In this document: positions 52,803 through 60,935 of the stretch, piece by piece
Layout of the letters: each line of letters opens with the position of its first letter
Numbering within the stretch: position 1 is the first letter of the stretch
From: Streptomyces zingiberis
GTDB lineage: Bacteria; Actinomycetota; Actinomycetes; Streptomycetales; Streptomycetaceae
Length of the DNA: 64,000 nucleotides
Direction: 5' to 3'
Assembly (NCBI RefSeq): GCF_012034935.1
Contig: NZ_JAATEN010000021.1
Location: 60,423 to 124,422 of the forward strand
Notes under the pieces: model-generated
Seen by the model: the letters and a program-made list of their open reading frames with translations, nothing else
Told to the model about the DNA's origin: nothing
Databases searched by the model: none
Position numbers and translations under genes: made by a program

Positions 52803-53473
52803 CAGAACACTCCTGCCAGGACGCCCGGGGGAAGGCTGAGGCCCAGGCCCGCAGAGAAGGCCAGTTGAACGAGGGACGAGACGGTGAGTGACAGGAAGAG
52901 GTCGAACACCGGGCGCCTGCTGCCGAGGGAACGGGCGACGCCCCAGAACAGCATCGTGCCGGAGAGCAGCCAGCCGAGCGGTTCGAGCAGCGCGATGAAC
53001 GCGACGATCGTGCCGACCAGGCCGGTCACCGCCCAGCGATTGCTGCGGACCCGGGTCTCGGTGGCGTCCTCGGTGGACGCGTCGTCCGCATCCGGGTCCG
53101 GGTCCGGGTTCGCGGTGGCGCTCGGCGAGGTCGCGGTCTCCGCGTCCCCGACGGGAACGGCGGGGGCGGCCGCCGCCGTGAACGGGGCGGTGCCGGTGCC
53201 GGCGAGACCGTCGGCGGGGGCCGCTATCTGCTCGGGCTCGGGGCGGCGCAGGACGTCGACACCGAGGAGGACGGCGAACACGACGCACCCGGCGCCGATC
53301 ACTGTGGGGAAGAGCTGCGGTCCGGGCGAGGTCACGTTGGCGGGCACGTCCATGGTGAGCGTGCCGACCCCCAGCACGACGCCGGTCACCAGGAGCAGCA
53401 GCGGGACGATCAGGCCGGTTCGGCGGCTCAGGTAGGCGGCCGGTCCTGTGTCCGGCGCGGACGCTCTGGTCAC
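52802..53473 (-). CDS. tctB: Tripartite tricarboxylate transporter, small membrane subunit TctB
   Basis: A 223-residue membrane protein with four hydrophobic segments, two near the N-terminus (LIVPLLLLVTGVVLGVG, and FPTVIGAGCVVFAVLLGV) and two near the end. It is longer than usual because of an Ala/Pro/Asp-rich cytoplasmic insert at about residues 85-130 (PDPDPDADDAS region). The GTG start overlaps the tctC stop (GTGA) and its own stop touches the tctA start, so all three genes are translationally coupled. Confidence 0.9.
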   Translation of the reverse strand: MTRASAPDTGPAAYLSRRTGLIVPLLLLVTGVVLGVGTLTMDVPANVTSPGPQLFPTVIGAGCVVFAVLLGVDVLRRPEPEQIAAPADGLAGTGTAPFTAAAAPAVPVGDAETATSPSATANPDPDPDADDASTEDATETRVRSNRWAVTGLVGTIVAFIALLEPLGWLLSGTMLFWGVARSLGSRRPVFDLFLSLTVSSLVQLAFSAGLGLSLPPGVLAGVF

Positions 53474-54456
53474 AGGCCCAGCTCCTCGATGATGTCGTTG
53501 ACCCGCGCCTGGTCCTCGCGGATGAATTCGGCGAACTCCTCGCCGGTCAGGACACTGTCCACCCACCGGTTGCGGTCGAGGGCGTCCTTCCACGCTGCGG
53601 TCTTCGTCGCCTCGGTGACGATGTCGGTCAGTTCCTCGCGCTCCCCGTCGCTGATGCCCCGCGGGGCCACAAGACCGCGCCAGTTGGGCAGCGACACGTC
53701 GATGCCCTGCTCGATGAAGGTCGGGGTGTCGATGCCCGGCACCGGCTCGTCGGCCGAGACCGCCAGGGCGCGCAGGTTGCCGGCCTCGATCTGGTCGCGG
53801 AAGTCGTTGTAGCTGCTGACGCCGATCTCCACGGTGTCCGACAGCAGCGCCGTGAGCACTTCGCCGCCACCCGCGAACGAGATGTAGTTGACCTCGCGCG
53901 GGTCGATGCCGGCCTCACGGGCGGTGAGACCGGCGAGCAGGTGATCGGTGCCGCCGAGCCCGCCGCCGGCCACCGCGTGGCTGTGCGGGTTCTTCTTCCA
54001 TGACTTCACGAAGTCCTGGAGCGTCTTGTACGGGGAGTCCGCGGGGACGATGAAGACCTGGTAGTCCTCGGCGAGCCGGGCGATCGGCGTGGTGTTCTCC
54101 AGGTCCACCCGCGACTTGTTGACCGTGATGGCACCCTCCATGACGGTGCCCGTCATCATCAGCCGCGTCGGGTCGGCGCCGAGTTCGACGAACTGCCCGA
54201 GCCCGATGGTGCCGCCCGCTCCGGGCACGTTGACGACCTGGACGTTGTTGACGATCGAGTCGGACCGCAGGGACTGCTGGAACTCGCGTGACGCCAGGTC
54301 CCAGCCGCCGCCGGGCGCGGCGGGTGCCGTCACTGTCAGCTTCGACCGCGGAGTGGCGCCCGTCGTGGAGTTGCTGGCGTCCACGGTGGCCGCCCCCGCG
54401 AGCGCCAGGGTGCCCAGGGCGCCGATGGCCCTGAGCAAGAAACGTTTCCTTTGCAC
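53470..54456 (-). CDS. tctC: Tripartite tricarboxylate transporter, binding protein TctC
   Basis: A 328-residue extracytoplasmic receptor. The core reads LTVTAPAAPGGGWDLASREFQ, VVNVPGAGGTIGLGQFV, VAGGGLGGTDHLLAGL and NWRGLVAPRGI, all TctC/Bug-type. The leader (RKRFLLRAIGALGTLALAGAATVDA) is a clear export signal but lacks the lipobox cysteine often seen in Gram-positive receptors, so retention at the membrane is unexplained. GTG at 54456 follows AAGGGAG; GTG at 54462 is also possible. It is divergent from an IclR gene. Confidence 0.93.
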   Translation of the reverse strand: MQRKRFLLRAIGALGTLALAGAATVDASNSTTGATPRSKLTVTAPAAPGGGWDLASREFQQSLRSDSIVNNVQVVNVPGAGGTIGLGQFVELGADPTRLMMTGTVMEGAITVNKSRVDLENTTPIARLAEDYQVFIVPADSPYKTLQDFVKSWKKNPHSHAVAGGGLGGTDHLLAGLTAREAGIDPREVNYISFAGGGEVLTALLSDTVEIGVSSYNDFRDQIEAGNLRALAVSADEPVPGIDTPTFIEQGIDVSLPNWRGLVAPRGISDGEREELTDIVTEATKTAAWKDALDRNRWVDSVLTGEEFAEFIREDQARVNDIIEELGL

Positions 54457-54517
54457 GATCACTCCCTTGTGACCTCGATCCGGGCCGGTTCTGCGGCGGC
54501 CTGCTATCCGGACCTGT

Positions 54518-54549
54518 CCATCTGGTGGATATTCATGACCGCCAGATGG
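54518..54549. promoter_or_regulatory. Candidate IclR operator CCATCTGG-N16-CCAGATGG
   Basis: A perfect eight-base inverted repeat with a 16-base spacer sits between tctC and the divergent IclR gene, overlapping where both promoters should be. Its right end is 55 bases upstream of the IclR ATG at 54605. Confidence 0.6.
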
Positions 54550-54604
54550 TAAACAGCACCTCAGGGACGAAGCAATGGATACGACAGGACGAAGAAGGGA
54601 ACCG

Positions 54605-55381
54605 ATGTCCCCGACAATCGACGGTGGCGGAGGAATCCGGGCGGTGAGCCGGGCGTGGCAGGTGCTGCGCGCCTTCACCCCGGAACGCATGTCACTCACG
54701 CTGAACGACCTCGTCCACGAGACCGGCCTGCCCAGGACCACCGTGCTGCGCCTCGTGGAGACCCTGGCCGGGGAGGGGTTGGTGGAGTCCGGGGCGGACG
54801 GTCGCGTCCGGGTCGGCACCAGCCTCATCGCCTTCGCCGCCTTCGCCGAGGCGGCCTGGACCGTCCCGACCGCCTCCCTGGCCCGGATGCGGGCCCTGGC
54901 CGCCGAGACCGGCGAGACGGTGAGCCTGTACGTCCGGGAAGGGGTGCGCCGGGTCGTCGTCGGCCAGGCCCCGAGCCCCAGCACCCTGCGCCACGTGGTG
55001 GAGCCGGGCGACGCCCTGACCATGGGCGTGGGCTCCGCCGCCTACGTCCTGCTCAGCCTCGAACCGCCCGAGGAGCGCGAACGGCTCATCGGGCGCATCG
55101 CCGAGGAGTCCGGCGGCGACCCCGAGGCCCTGCGCGCCGGGGCCGACGCCGCAGCCGAACGCGGCTGGTGCGTCACCCACGGCCAGCGCGAACCGGGCAA
55201 CAGCGGCCTCGCCGTCCCCGTGCCGTCGCCCGCCGGCGCCGTCTTCGCCCGCCCGGTGGTGCTCGCCGTCGGCGGTCCCACCGTGCGCTTCACCCAGGAC
55301 AAGATCCCCGGCTTCGTGCACGCCGTCCTGCGGTGCGCCGAGGACATCGCCCGGACCGGCCTGCCTCCCGCTCTGTACTGA
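54605..55381 (+). CDS. IclR-family regulator 1
   Basis: A 258-residue regulator. The N-terminal winged helix is IRAVSRAWQVLRAFTPERMSL and LNDLVHETGLPRTTVLRLVETLAGEGLV. The effector domain contains SLYVREGVRRVVVGQ, and the C-terminal QREPGNSGLAVPV and GPTVRFT. IclR proteins sense organic acids and aromatic intermediates. It is divergent from tctCBA and directly upstream of the aldolase and dehydrogenase genes, so it probably controls both sides. ATG 54605 follows AAGGGAA; ATG 54575 is also plausible. Confidence 0.9.
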   Translation: MSPTIDGGGGIRAVSRAWQVLRAFTPERMSLTLNDLVHETGLPRTTVLRLVETLAGEGLVESGADGRVRVGTSLIAFAAFAEAAWTVPTASLARMRALAAETGETVSLYVREGVRRVVVGQAPSPSTLRHVVEPGDALTMGVGSAAYVLLSLEPPEERERLIGRIAEESGGDPEALRAGADAAAERGWCVTHGQREPGNSGLAVPVPSPAGAVFARPVVLAVGGPTVRFTQDKIPGFVHAVLRCAEDIARTGLPPALY

Positions 55382-55398
55382 CCGACCCAAGGAGAACC

Positions 55399-55980
55399 GT
55401 GCACGACTATCCGCCCCCCGGGGCCCTGCCCGTCGCCACCGTGTCCGACGCGATGGACCGCTTCGGCGTCGCCGCCGGCATCCGCCCGCTGTGGTCCGGC
55501 GCGGTCCTGTCCGGACCCGCGTTCACCGTGTGGACACGCCCCGGCGACAACAAGGGTCTGCACGCCGCGTTCGAGTCCATACGGCGCGGGGAGGTGCTCG
55601 TCGTCAACGGTGGCGGCGACGAGACCCGCGCGCTCATCGGTGAACTCGTCGTGCAGAAGGCCAAGGCGCTGAAGATCGGCGGCATCGTCCTCGACGGCGC
55701 CGCCCGCGACGTCACGGAACTGGCCGGACTCGGGGTCCCGGTCTTCGCCCGCGCGATCACCCCCGCCGGCCCCTGGAAGACCGGCCCGTTCCGCACCGGT
55801 GGTCCGATCGCCGTCGGCGGTGTGCCCGTCATGCCCGGGGACTGGGTCCTCGGCGACGACGACGGGGTGGCCGTCGTCCCGTTCGGGCAGGTCGACGAGG
55901 TCGTGGAGACCACCCGCCGCCTCATCGAGGGCGAGGCCGAGCGCCGCGCGGCCAACCAGCGGCTGGTGCCCCGTGTCTGA
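55399..55980 (+). CDS. RraA-family 4-hydroxy-4-methyl-2-oxoglutarate aldolase-like enzyme
   Basis: A 193-residue protein of the RraA/HMG-CHA aldolase family. Blocks seen are LPVATVSDAMDRFGV, GPAFTVWTRPGDNKGLH, LVVNGGGDETRALIGELV and VLDGAARDVTEL, which holds the family arginine-aspartate for metal and substrate. True aldolases split 4-hydroxy-4-methyl-2-oxoglutarate to two pyruvates or decarboxylate oxaloacetate. Next to tricarboxylate uptake, an aldolase role is more likely than the RNase E regulator role. The GTG follows AAGGAGAA, 18 bases after the IclR stop, and the gene overlaps the next one. Confidence 0.88.
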   Translation: MHDYPPPGALPVATVSDAMDRFGVAAGIRPLWSGAVLSGPAFTVWTRPGDNKGLHAAFESIRRGEVLVVNGGGDETRALIGELVVQKAKALKIGGIVLDGAARDVTELAGLGVPVFARAITPAGPWKTGPFRTGGPIAVGGVPVMPGDWVLGDDDGVAVVPFGQVDEVVETTRRLIEGEAERRAANQRLVPRV

Positions 55981-56887
55981 CCTCCCGCTCGTGTGGATCC
56001 CGCGGCCGGTCCACGAGGACGCGCTGGCCCGCTTGCGCCCGTACGCTGAGGTGGCGACCGGTTACGGGCCCGGGGCGACCTCGTTCGACGAGGTCAGCGA
56101 CCGGGTGGCCGCCGTCCTGCTGCGCACCGTGCGCGTCGACGGCACCATGATGCGCCGCGCCCCGCGGCTGCGGATCGTTGCCCGGCACGGCGTCGGCCTC
56201 GACACCGTGGACGTGGACACCGCCAAGGAACTGGGGATCGCCGTCACCACCACCCCGACGGCCAACAGCCGGTCCGTCGCGGAGCATGCGGTGGCCCTGC
56301 TGCTCGCCGTGCGCCGGGGCATCGGCGTCGCCGTCCGCAACGAGGGCGACACTCGCACCGCGATCCGCGGCCGCGAACTGTCGGGCGCGACGCTCGGCCT
56401 CGTCGGCTTCGGCCGCATCGCCCGCGAGGTCGCCACGATCGCCGGACACGGCTTCGGTATGCGTGTCATGGCCCACGACCCGATGATGCCGGCCGCCGAC
56501 ATCACCGCCGCCGGAGCCGAGCCCGCGCACCTCGCGACTCTGCTCTCCCGCGCCGACAACCTCAGCCTCCACGTCCCGCTCGTCGAGGGCACGCGCCATC
56601 TCATCGGCCTGCCCGAACTGCTGGCCCTGCCCGAGGGCGCGGTCGTGGTGAACACCTCGCGCGGCGGCATCCTCGACGAGTCCGCCCTGCTCGACGCCGT
56701 CCGGCGGGGCCACCTCGCGGGCGCGGGCCTCGACGTCACCGCCGTCGAACCGCTCCCCGACGACCACCCGCTGCGCGACGAACCCTCGGTCGTCATCACC
56801 CCGCACACCGGGGCCCAGACCGAGGAGGCGCTGCGCCGGATGGCAACCGAGGCCGCCGACCACATCCTCGCCCACCTCGCCGCCTGA
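55973..56887 (+). CDS. D-2-hydroxyacid dehydrogenase
   Basis: A 304-residue NAD-dependent dehydrogenase. The catalytic domain includes VARHGVGLDTVDVDTAKELGI. The cofactor Rossmann motif is GLVGFGRIAREVA. The catalytic triad is visible as the arginine in NTSRGGIL, the glutamate in TAVEPLP and the histidine in TPHTGAQ. It interconverts a 2-keto acid and a D-2-hydroxy acid. The GTG at 55973 overlaps the stop of the RraA-like gene, so the aldolase product is the likely substrate. A strong terminator follows. Confidence 0.92.
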   Translation: MSDLPLVWIPRPVHEDALARLRPYAEVATGYGPGATSFDEVSDRVAAVLLRTVRVDGTMMRRAPRLRIVARHGVGLDTVDVDTAKELGIAVTTTPTANSRSVAEHAVALLLAVRRGIGVAVRNEGDTRTAIRGRELSGATLGLVGFGRIAREVATIAGHGFGMRVMAHDPMMPAADITAAGAEPAHLATLLSRADNLSLHVPLVEGTRHLIGLPELLALPEGAVVVNTSRGGILDESALLDAVRRGHLAGAGLDVTAVEPLPDDHPLRDEPSVVITPHTGAQTEEALRRMATEAADHILAHLAA

Positions 56888-56894
56888 CCGGCGG

Positions 56895-56936
56895 CCCCGC
56901 AGGGCACCCGCCGCACCCGGCGGGTGCCCTGCGGGG
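56895..56936 (+). terminator. Strong hairpin terminator after the dehydrogenase
   Basis: A perfect 19-base-pair stem (56895-56913 with 56918-56936) closed by the loop CACC begins eight bases after the dehydrogenase stop. It separates the IclR1 operon from the IclR2 operon. Confidence 0.85.
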
Positions 56937-57024
56937 CAACCACCGTGGACGGTCCGCCACGGACGGACGGCCAAGGCGCCCTCGTGCGATCCGCACAGAC
57001 CGACAGGCATCCGCTGTACCACCA

Positions 57025-57053
57025 GGCGGTTCGCTTGTCCCACTGGGCGGTTC
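57025..57053. promoter_or_regulatory. Direct repeats GGCGGTTC with 21-base period
   Basis: GGCGGTTC occurs at 57025-57032 and 57046-57053, two helical turns apart, in the 210-base gap before the second IclR gene. It is a candidate autoregulatory site for that protein. Confidence 0.45.
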
Positions 57054-57146
57054 CATGTTGTGATGAACCGGCCCGCCTCCCGGTGAGGTCCGGCCCGCCC
57101 GACGCAGGGCGCGGACCGCACCGCGCCACAACCACGAGAGGACGGC

Positions 57147-57908
57147 ATGCCTGAATCCGACACCGGCGGCGTCCGCAGCGTGCAGCGCGCGGTCGACCTC
57201 CTCGCCCTGTTCGACCCCGAGCACCCCAGCAGATCCGTGCGCGAACTCACCGATGCCACCGGCCTGCCCAAGAGCACCGTCGTACGCCTGGTCCACACCT
57301 TGGAGCAGTGCGGCCTGCTCTGGAGCCGGGGCAACGGCCACCTCGTCCCCGGCACCGGCCTGCTGCGCTGGGCCGAACTGGCCGGACGCACCTGGCGACT
57401 GCCCGAAGAAGCGCTGCGCCGCCTCGCCGACCTCAGCGAGGCGAGCGGCGGCGAGACCGTCTCCGTCTTCGTCCGCCAACACGACACGCGGGTCTGCATC
57501 GCCCGGCACGAAGGCACCCGCTCACTGCGCCACGTCGTCCACGTCGGAACCGAACTGCCGCTCTGGTCGGGCGCCGCGAGCCACGTACTGCTCTCCTGCT
57601 CGGACCGCGCGGACGTCGCCGCCGTGGCCGCCGGCGCGTCCGACGACGACTGGGCCGGGCTGCTCTGGGAACGCACCCGCCGAGCCGCCGCCGGCGGAAT
57701 GGCCGTCAGCCACGGCGAACGCGAGCCCGGCGTCTCCGGCGTCGCGGCCCCCGTGCTCGCCGGCCCCTCGGGCCGCCTGACCGCAGCGCTCGCCCTGGGC
57801 GGCCCCACCACCCGCTTCACCGACGAGGCCGTCGCCCACTTCGCCCCGGCCCTGCTGGAGACCGCGCGGGCCCTCACCACACTCGACTGCATCGGAGGCA
57901 GCGCCTGA
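57147..57908 (+). CDS. IclR-family regulator 2
   Basis: A 253-residue regulator. The helix-turn-helix part is VRSVQRAVDLLALFDPEHPSRS and LPKSTVVRLVHTLEQCGLL. The effector domain includes VSVFVRQHDTRVCIARHEG, and GEREPGVSGVAAPV. It is a paralogue of the regulator at 54605 with a different first 20 residues. Its stop overlaps the ATG of the CoA transferase, so it is co-translated with the two enzymes that follow and presumably senses an intermediate of their pathway. Confidence 0.9.
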   Translation: MPESDTGGVRSVQRAVDLLALFDPEHPSRSVRELTDATGLPKSTVVRLVHTLEQCGLLWSRGNGHLVPGTGLLRWAELAGRTWRLPEEALRRLADLSEASGGETVSVFVRQHDTRVCIARHEGTRSLRHVVHVGTELPLWSGAASHVLLSCSDRADVAAVAAGASDDDWAGLLWERTRRAAAGGMAVSHGEREPGVSGVAAPVLAGPSGRLTAALALGGPTTRFTDEAVAHFAPALLETARALTTLDCIGGSA

Positions 57909-59113
57909 TGACGACCCCTCTCCTGGAGGGCGTACGGATCCTCGATCTGACCAACGTCCTCGCCGGCCCCTTCGCCGGTTACCAACTGGCCCTGCAGGGC
58001 GCCGACGTCATCAAGGTCGAGATGCCCGAAAGCGGCGATCTCGCACGCCAGTTGGGCGCCGACCGTGCTCTGGGGGAGGAACTGCTGGGAGCCTCCTTCC
58101 TGGCCCAGAACGGCGGCAAGCGCTCCCTCACCCTCAACCTCAAGGCCCCCGAGGGACGCGAGGCACTCCTGCGCGCCGTCCGCGAGACCGACGTGCTGCT
58201 GGAGAACTTCCGTCCCGGGGTGATGGACCGGCTCGGTGTCGGCTGGAAGACCCTGCGCGCCGAGAACCCCCGCCTCGTCTACTGCGCCATCTCCGGCTTC
58301 GGCCAGACCGGTCCGCTGCGCGACCGCCCGGCCTACGACCAGATCATCCAAGGCCTCAGCGGCATGATGAGCGTCACCGGCACCCCCCGCACGGCACCGC
58401 TGCGCGCCGGGTTCCCCGTCGCCGACACCCTCGGCGGGATGGCCGCCGCCTATGCCGTGGCGGCCGCCCTCGTACGCCGCGGACGCACCGGGGAGGGCGC
58501 CTTCGTCGACGTCTCCATGCTGGAGTCCGCCCTCACCGCAATGGGCTGGGTCACCTCCAACTACCTCATCAGCGGCCGCGACCCGCGGCCCATGGGCAAC
58601 GAGAACTTCACCGCCGCCCCGTCCGGGACCTTCCGCACCGCCGACGGCCACCTGAACATCGCCGCCAACCGGCAGCAGCAGTACACGACCCTGTGCCGGC
58701 TCGTCGGACGCGAGGACCTGGCGACCGACCCACGCTTCACCCACCCCGTTGACCGCAAGACCCATCGCGACGCCCTGCGCGAGGAGGTCGAGTCCGCCTT
58801 GGCGACACGGTCGGCCGCGGAGTGGGAGGAGATCCTCTCCGACGCCGGTGTCCCGGCGGCACGCGTGCTGTCAGTTCCGGACGCGCTCGCCCTGGACCAC
58901 CTGGCAGCCCGCGGGTTCGTGCACGACCTGCCCTTCCCCGACGGCCGGGACCGGCCCCTGCATGTCCTCGGCAGTCCCGTGCGTGTGGACGACGAACCGG
59001 CCGTGGCCCCTGTCCCGCCACCCCTGCTGGGCGAGCACACCGATGAAATACTGGCCGAACTCGGCTACACCGCGGCCGAGATCACGGCCCTGCGCGAAGG
59101 CGGTGCGGTATGA
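57908..59113 (+). CDS. CaiB/BaiF (class III) CoA transferase
   Basis: A 401-residue enzyme. The N-terminus has LEGVRILDLTNVLAGPFAGYQLALQGADVIKVE with the usual start of the family. FLAQNGGKRSLTLNLK, LLENFRPGVMDRLG and AISGFGQTGP follow. The expected catalytic aspartate is in the VADTLGGMAAAYAV block. Class III transferases move CoA between carboxylic acids without free CoA. Placed between IclR2 and citryl-CoA lyase and overlapping both, it most likely makes the CoA ester cleaved by the lyase. The donor is not evident. Confidence 0.93.
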   Translation: MTTPLLEGVRILDLTNVLAGPFAGYQLALQGADVIKVEMPESGDLARQLGADRALGEELLGASFLAQNGGKRSLTLNLKAPEGREALLRAVRETDVLLENFRPGVMDRLGVGWKTLRAENPRLVYCAISGFGQTGPLRDRPAYDQIIQGLSGMMSVTGTPRTAPLRAGFPVADTLGGMAAAYAVAAALVRRGRTGEGAFVDVSMLESALTAMGWVTSNYLISGRDPRPMGNENFTAAPSGTFRTADGHLNIAANRQQQYTTLCRLVGREDLATDPRFTHPVDRKTHRDALREEVESALATRSAAEWEEILSDAGVPAARVLSVPDALALDHLAARGFVHDLPFPDGRDRPLHVLGSPVRVDDEPAVAPVPPPLLGEHTDEILAELGYTAAEITALREGGAV

Positions 59114-59961
59114 GCGACCCGATCGGACCGAAGCCCGGTGCCCCCGCCCCGGCGCCCACGTACGGGGCCGAGCCGATGATCGCCGAACGCGCAATCACCG
59201 ACTGGTGGTCCACGGCGGTCAGCGAGATCCACCCCGGCGAGATCCGGCTGCGAGGCTACCCCGTCGAGGAACTGATCGGCCGCGTCACCTTCGCGGAACA
59301 GATCTGGCTCATGCTCCGCGGCGACCTGCCCACCCCGGTGCAGGGCCGGCTCCTGGAGGCCGCGCTGGTCGCCGCCGTCGACCACGGACCGCAGGCCCCC
59401 TCGATCGCCGCCGCCCGCATGGCCGCCACCTGCGGCGTGGGCCTGAACAGCGCCGTCGCCACCGGCGTCGGCCTGCTCGGGGACGTCCACGGCGGAGCGG
59501 GCCAGCAGTGCATGGAGGTACTGCGCCGGGTGGTCGACGGCGAAGAGGCCCCCGCGATCGTCGCCGAGTACCGAGCCCATCGCGCCTACATCCCCGGCTT
59601 CGGCCACCGCTTCCATCCCCGCGACCCCCGGCGCGACCCGCTGCTGCACCTGGTCCGGACGGCGGCCGACGCGGGCGAGGTGCCCGGCGATGCCTTGCGG
59701 GCCGGACTGGAGCTGGAGGCGGCCCTCGCCGACGGACGCGACCGGCCGGTGCCGATGAACATCGACGGCGCCACCGCGATCATCTATGCGGAGCTCGGCT
59801 TCCCCGCCCAACTGGGCCGGGGCCTGTTCGTCCTTTCCCGCAGCGTGGGCATCCTCGCCCACGCCTGGGAGGAGACCGAGGGCGGGGCCCGCATCAAGGG
59901 CCCCATCCCGCGCCCCCTCCTTGCCGGATACCACGGCACACCCGAGCGCCACCTGGAATGA
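59110..59961 (+). CDS. Citryl-CoA lyase-like protein (citrate-synthase fold)
   Basis: A 283-residue protein of the citrate-synthase superfamily, short and with the pattern of citryl-CoA lyases: RAITDWWSTAVSEIHPGEIRLRGYPVEELIG, GLLGDVHGGAGQQCMEVL with one active histidine, PGFGHRFHPRDPR with the second, and NIDGATAIIYAELG with the aspartate region. It should split citryl-CoA or a related 3-hydroxy-acyl-CoA into acetyl-CoA and a keto acid. The ATG overlaps the CoA-transferase stop (ATGA). Methylcitryl- or citramalyl-type substrates are possible. Confidence 0.9.
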   Translation: MSDPIGPKPGAPAPAPTYGAEPMIAERAITDWWSTAVSEIHPGEIRLRGYPVEELIGRVTFAEQIWLMLRGDLPTPVQGRLLEAALVAAVDHGPQAPSIAAARMAATCGVGLNSAVATGVGLLGDVHGGAGQQCMEVLRRVVDGEEAPAIVAEYRAHRAYIPGFGHRFHPRDPRRDPLLHLVRTAADAGEVPGDALRAGLELEAALADGRDRPVPMNIDGATAIIYAELGFPAQLGRGLFVLSRSVGILAHAWEETEGGARIKGPIPRPLLAGYHGTPERHLE

Positions 59962-60165
59962 ATCGCCTGACCCGGCTGTGGCGCAGCTGGTGAGCCCGCT
60001 TATTGCTCTTGGATGTGGTCTGGTGTTGCTCAGTTGCACTGAGCGGTATGCCTGTTCGGCGGGGGAGGCCGATGCAGGGCTATCACGCCAGCGACAGGTG
60101 ACACGTGGACTGAGTGGACGTTAAGCGGGGAGCGGGGCCCGGGACGTGAACGGGAGCCTGGACCG

Positions 60166-60610
60166 GAAATAGACCGGAAGAGCTGGTCGGGAGCGGGACG
60201 GCGGTGGGAGGAAGTGGGATCTTCCACGCGATCCGGGCCTGGGTTTGCGCGCGCTGAGCGGAGGGCGCCCGGCAGGAGAAAACCCTGGTCAGGCGCCCTC
60301 TGTCGGCTCTCTAGAAGAAGCCCAGCTTCTTCGGGGAGTACGACACCAGGAGATTCTTCGTCTGCTGGTGGTACATCGCGCTTGGCGCGTTGACCAGGGA
60401 AAACGGAGGTGGGGTGGGGGATGGACGGAGCGCTGGCCCGCGTATGGTCCGGATCTTGGTTACTGGTCGAGGGGGTGGGCGAGCCGCCCCGCGGGATAGG
60501 CCTGCACGAAGGTGCACCAGACCCCTCGCTTGCCCTGCCAGCACTGCTTCTGGCGGCCTGGCTCGAGCGGCCTCGCTTCCGGCTCACCTTCCGTCGCGCG
60601 GAGAGGGGCC
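60166..60610 (+). repeat. Long direct repeat, copy 2
   Basis: Homologous and co-oriented with 46689-47146. It keeps GGTCAGGCGCCCTC at 60286-60299, the hairpin GAAGAAGC-CCA-GCTTCTTC at 60313-60331 (the loop differs from copy 1), CATCGCGCTTGGCGCGTTGACC and GGCCCGCGTATGGTCCGG. Relative to copy 1 it has two extra bases near 60352. A minus-strand frame ending at about 60311 reads NAPSAMYHQQTKNLLVSYSP and KKLGFF, possibly the tail of an unknown mobile-element protein, but this is not established. Confidence 0.8.
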
Positions 60611-60872
60611 TCGCCGTGAGGACTGGCTGGCCGGAGACCGGCTCACCTCCGTCTGCGCGGTAATCACCGCAGCAGTGTGGCCACCATTGCCGCGCAGTGA
60701 GTCCGGTCCACGCGCACGCGGATCGGTCGGGCTGCCGATCTGCCGCATCTCGGCGACGGTGGTCCGGCCCAGGCGAACCGAGGAGCGAGGGAGGCCACTG
60801 TTTCGGCCCCCAGCCCGATCTGTAGCCTGGCGCTCATCGGCAGGCTCAAGGTCCCTTTGTGTGGGTTGCTCC
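60611..60872. other. Intergenic region between repeat copy 2 and the minisatellite
   Basis: About 260 bases with no convincing gene; short frames in both directions lack known motifs. Confidence 0.4.
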
Positions 60873-60935
60873 CCGGTGCATCCGGTGCATCCGGTGCATC
60901 CGGTGCATCCGGTGCATCCGGTGCATCCGGTGCAT
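60873..60935 (+). repeat. Nine-base minisatellite, seven copies of CCGGTGCAT
   Basis: Seven exact tandem copies of CCGGTGCAT fill 63 bases. As the unit is a multiple of three, any frame through it gives tripeptide repeats (for example Met-His-Arg on the minus strand). No bordering gene with known domains uses it, so it is treated as a non-coding tandem repeat. Perfect copies point to recent slippage. Confidence 0.95.

Noticed and set aside
54439..54448. GAAACGTTTC palindrome near the tctC start
   Set aside because: It lies inside the signal-peptide coding region, and a better operator candidate exists in the intergenic gap.
55922..58765. 947-codon minus-strand frame across the dehydrogenase, IclR2 and CoA transferase
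   Set aside because: Antisense to three genes with clear catalytic motifs and tight coupling.
60873..60935. CRISPR-like array
   Set aside because: The units are directly adjacent nine-base copies without spacers and no cas genes are present.
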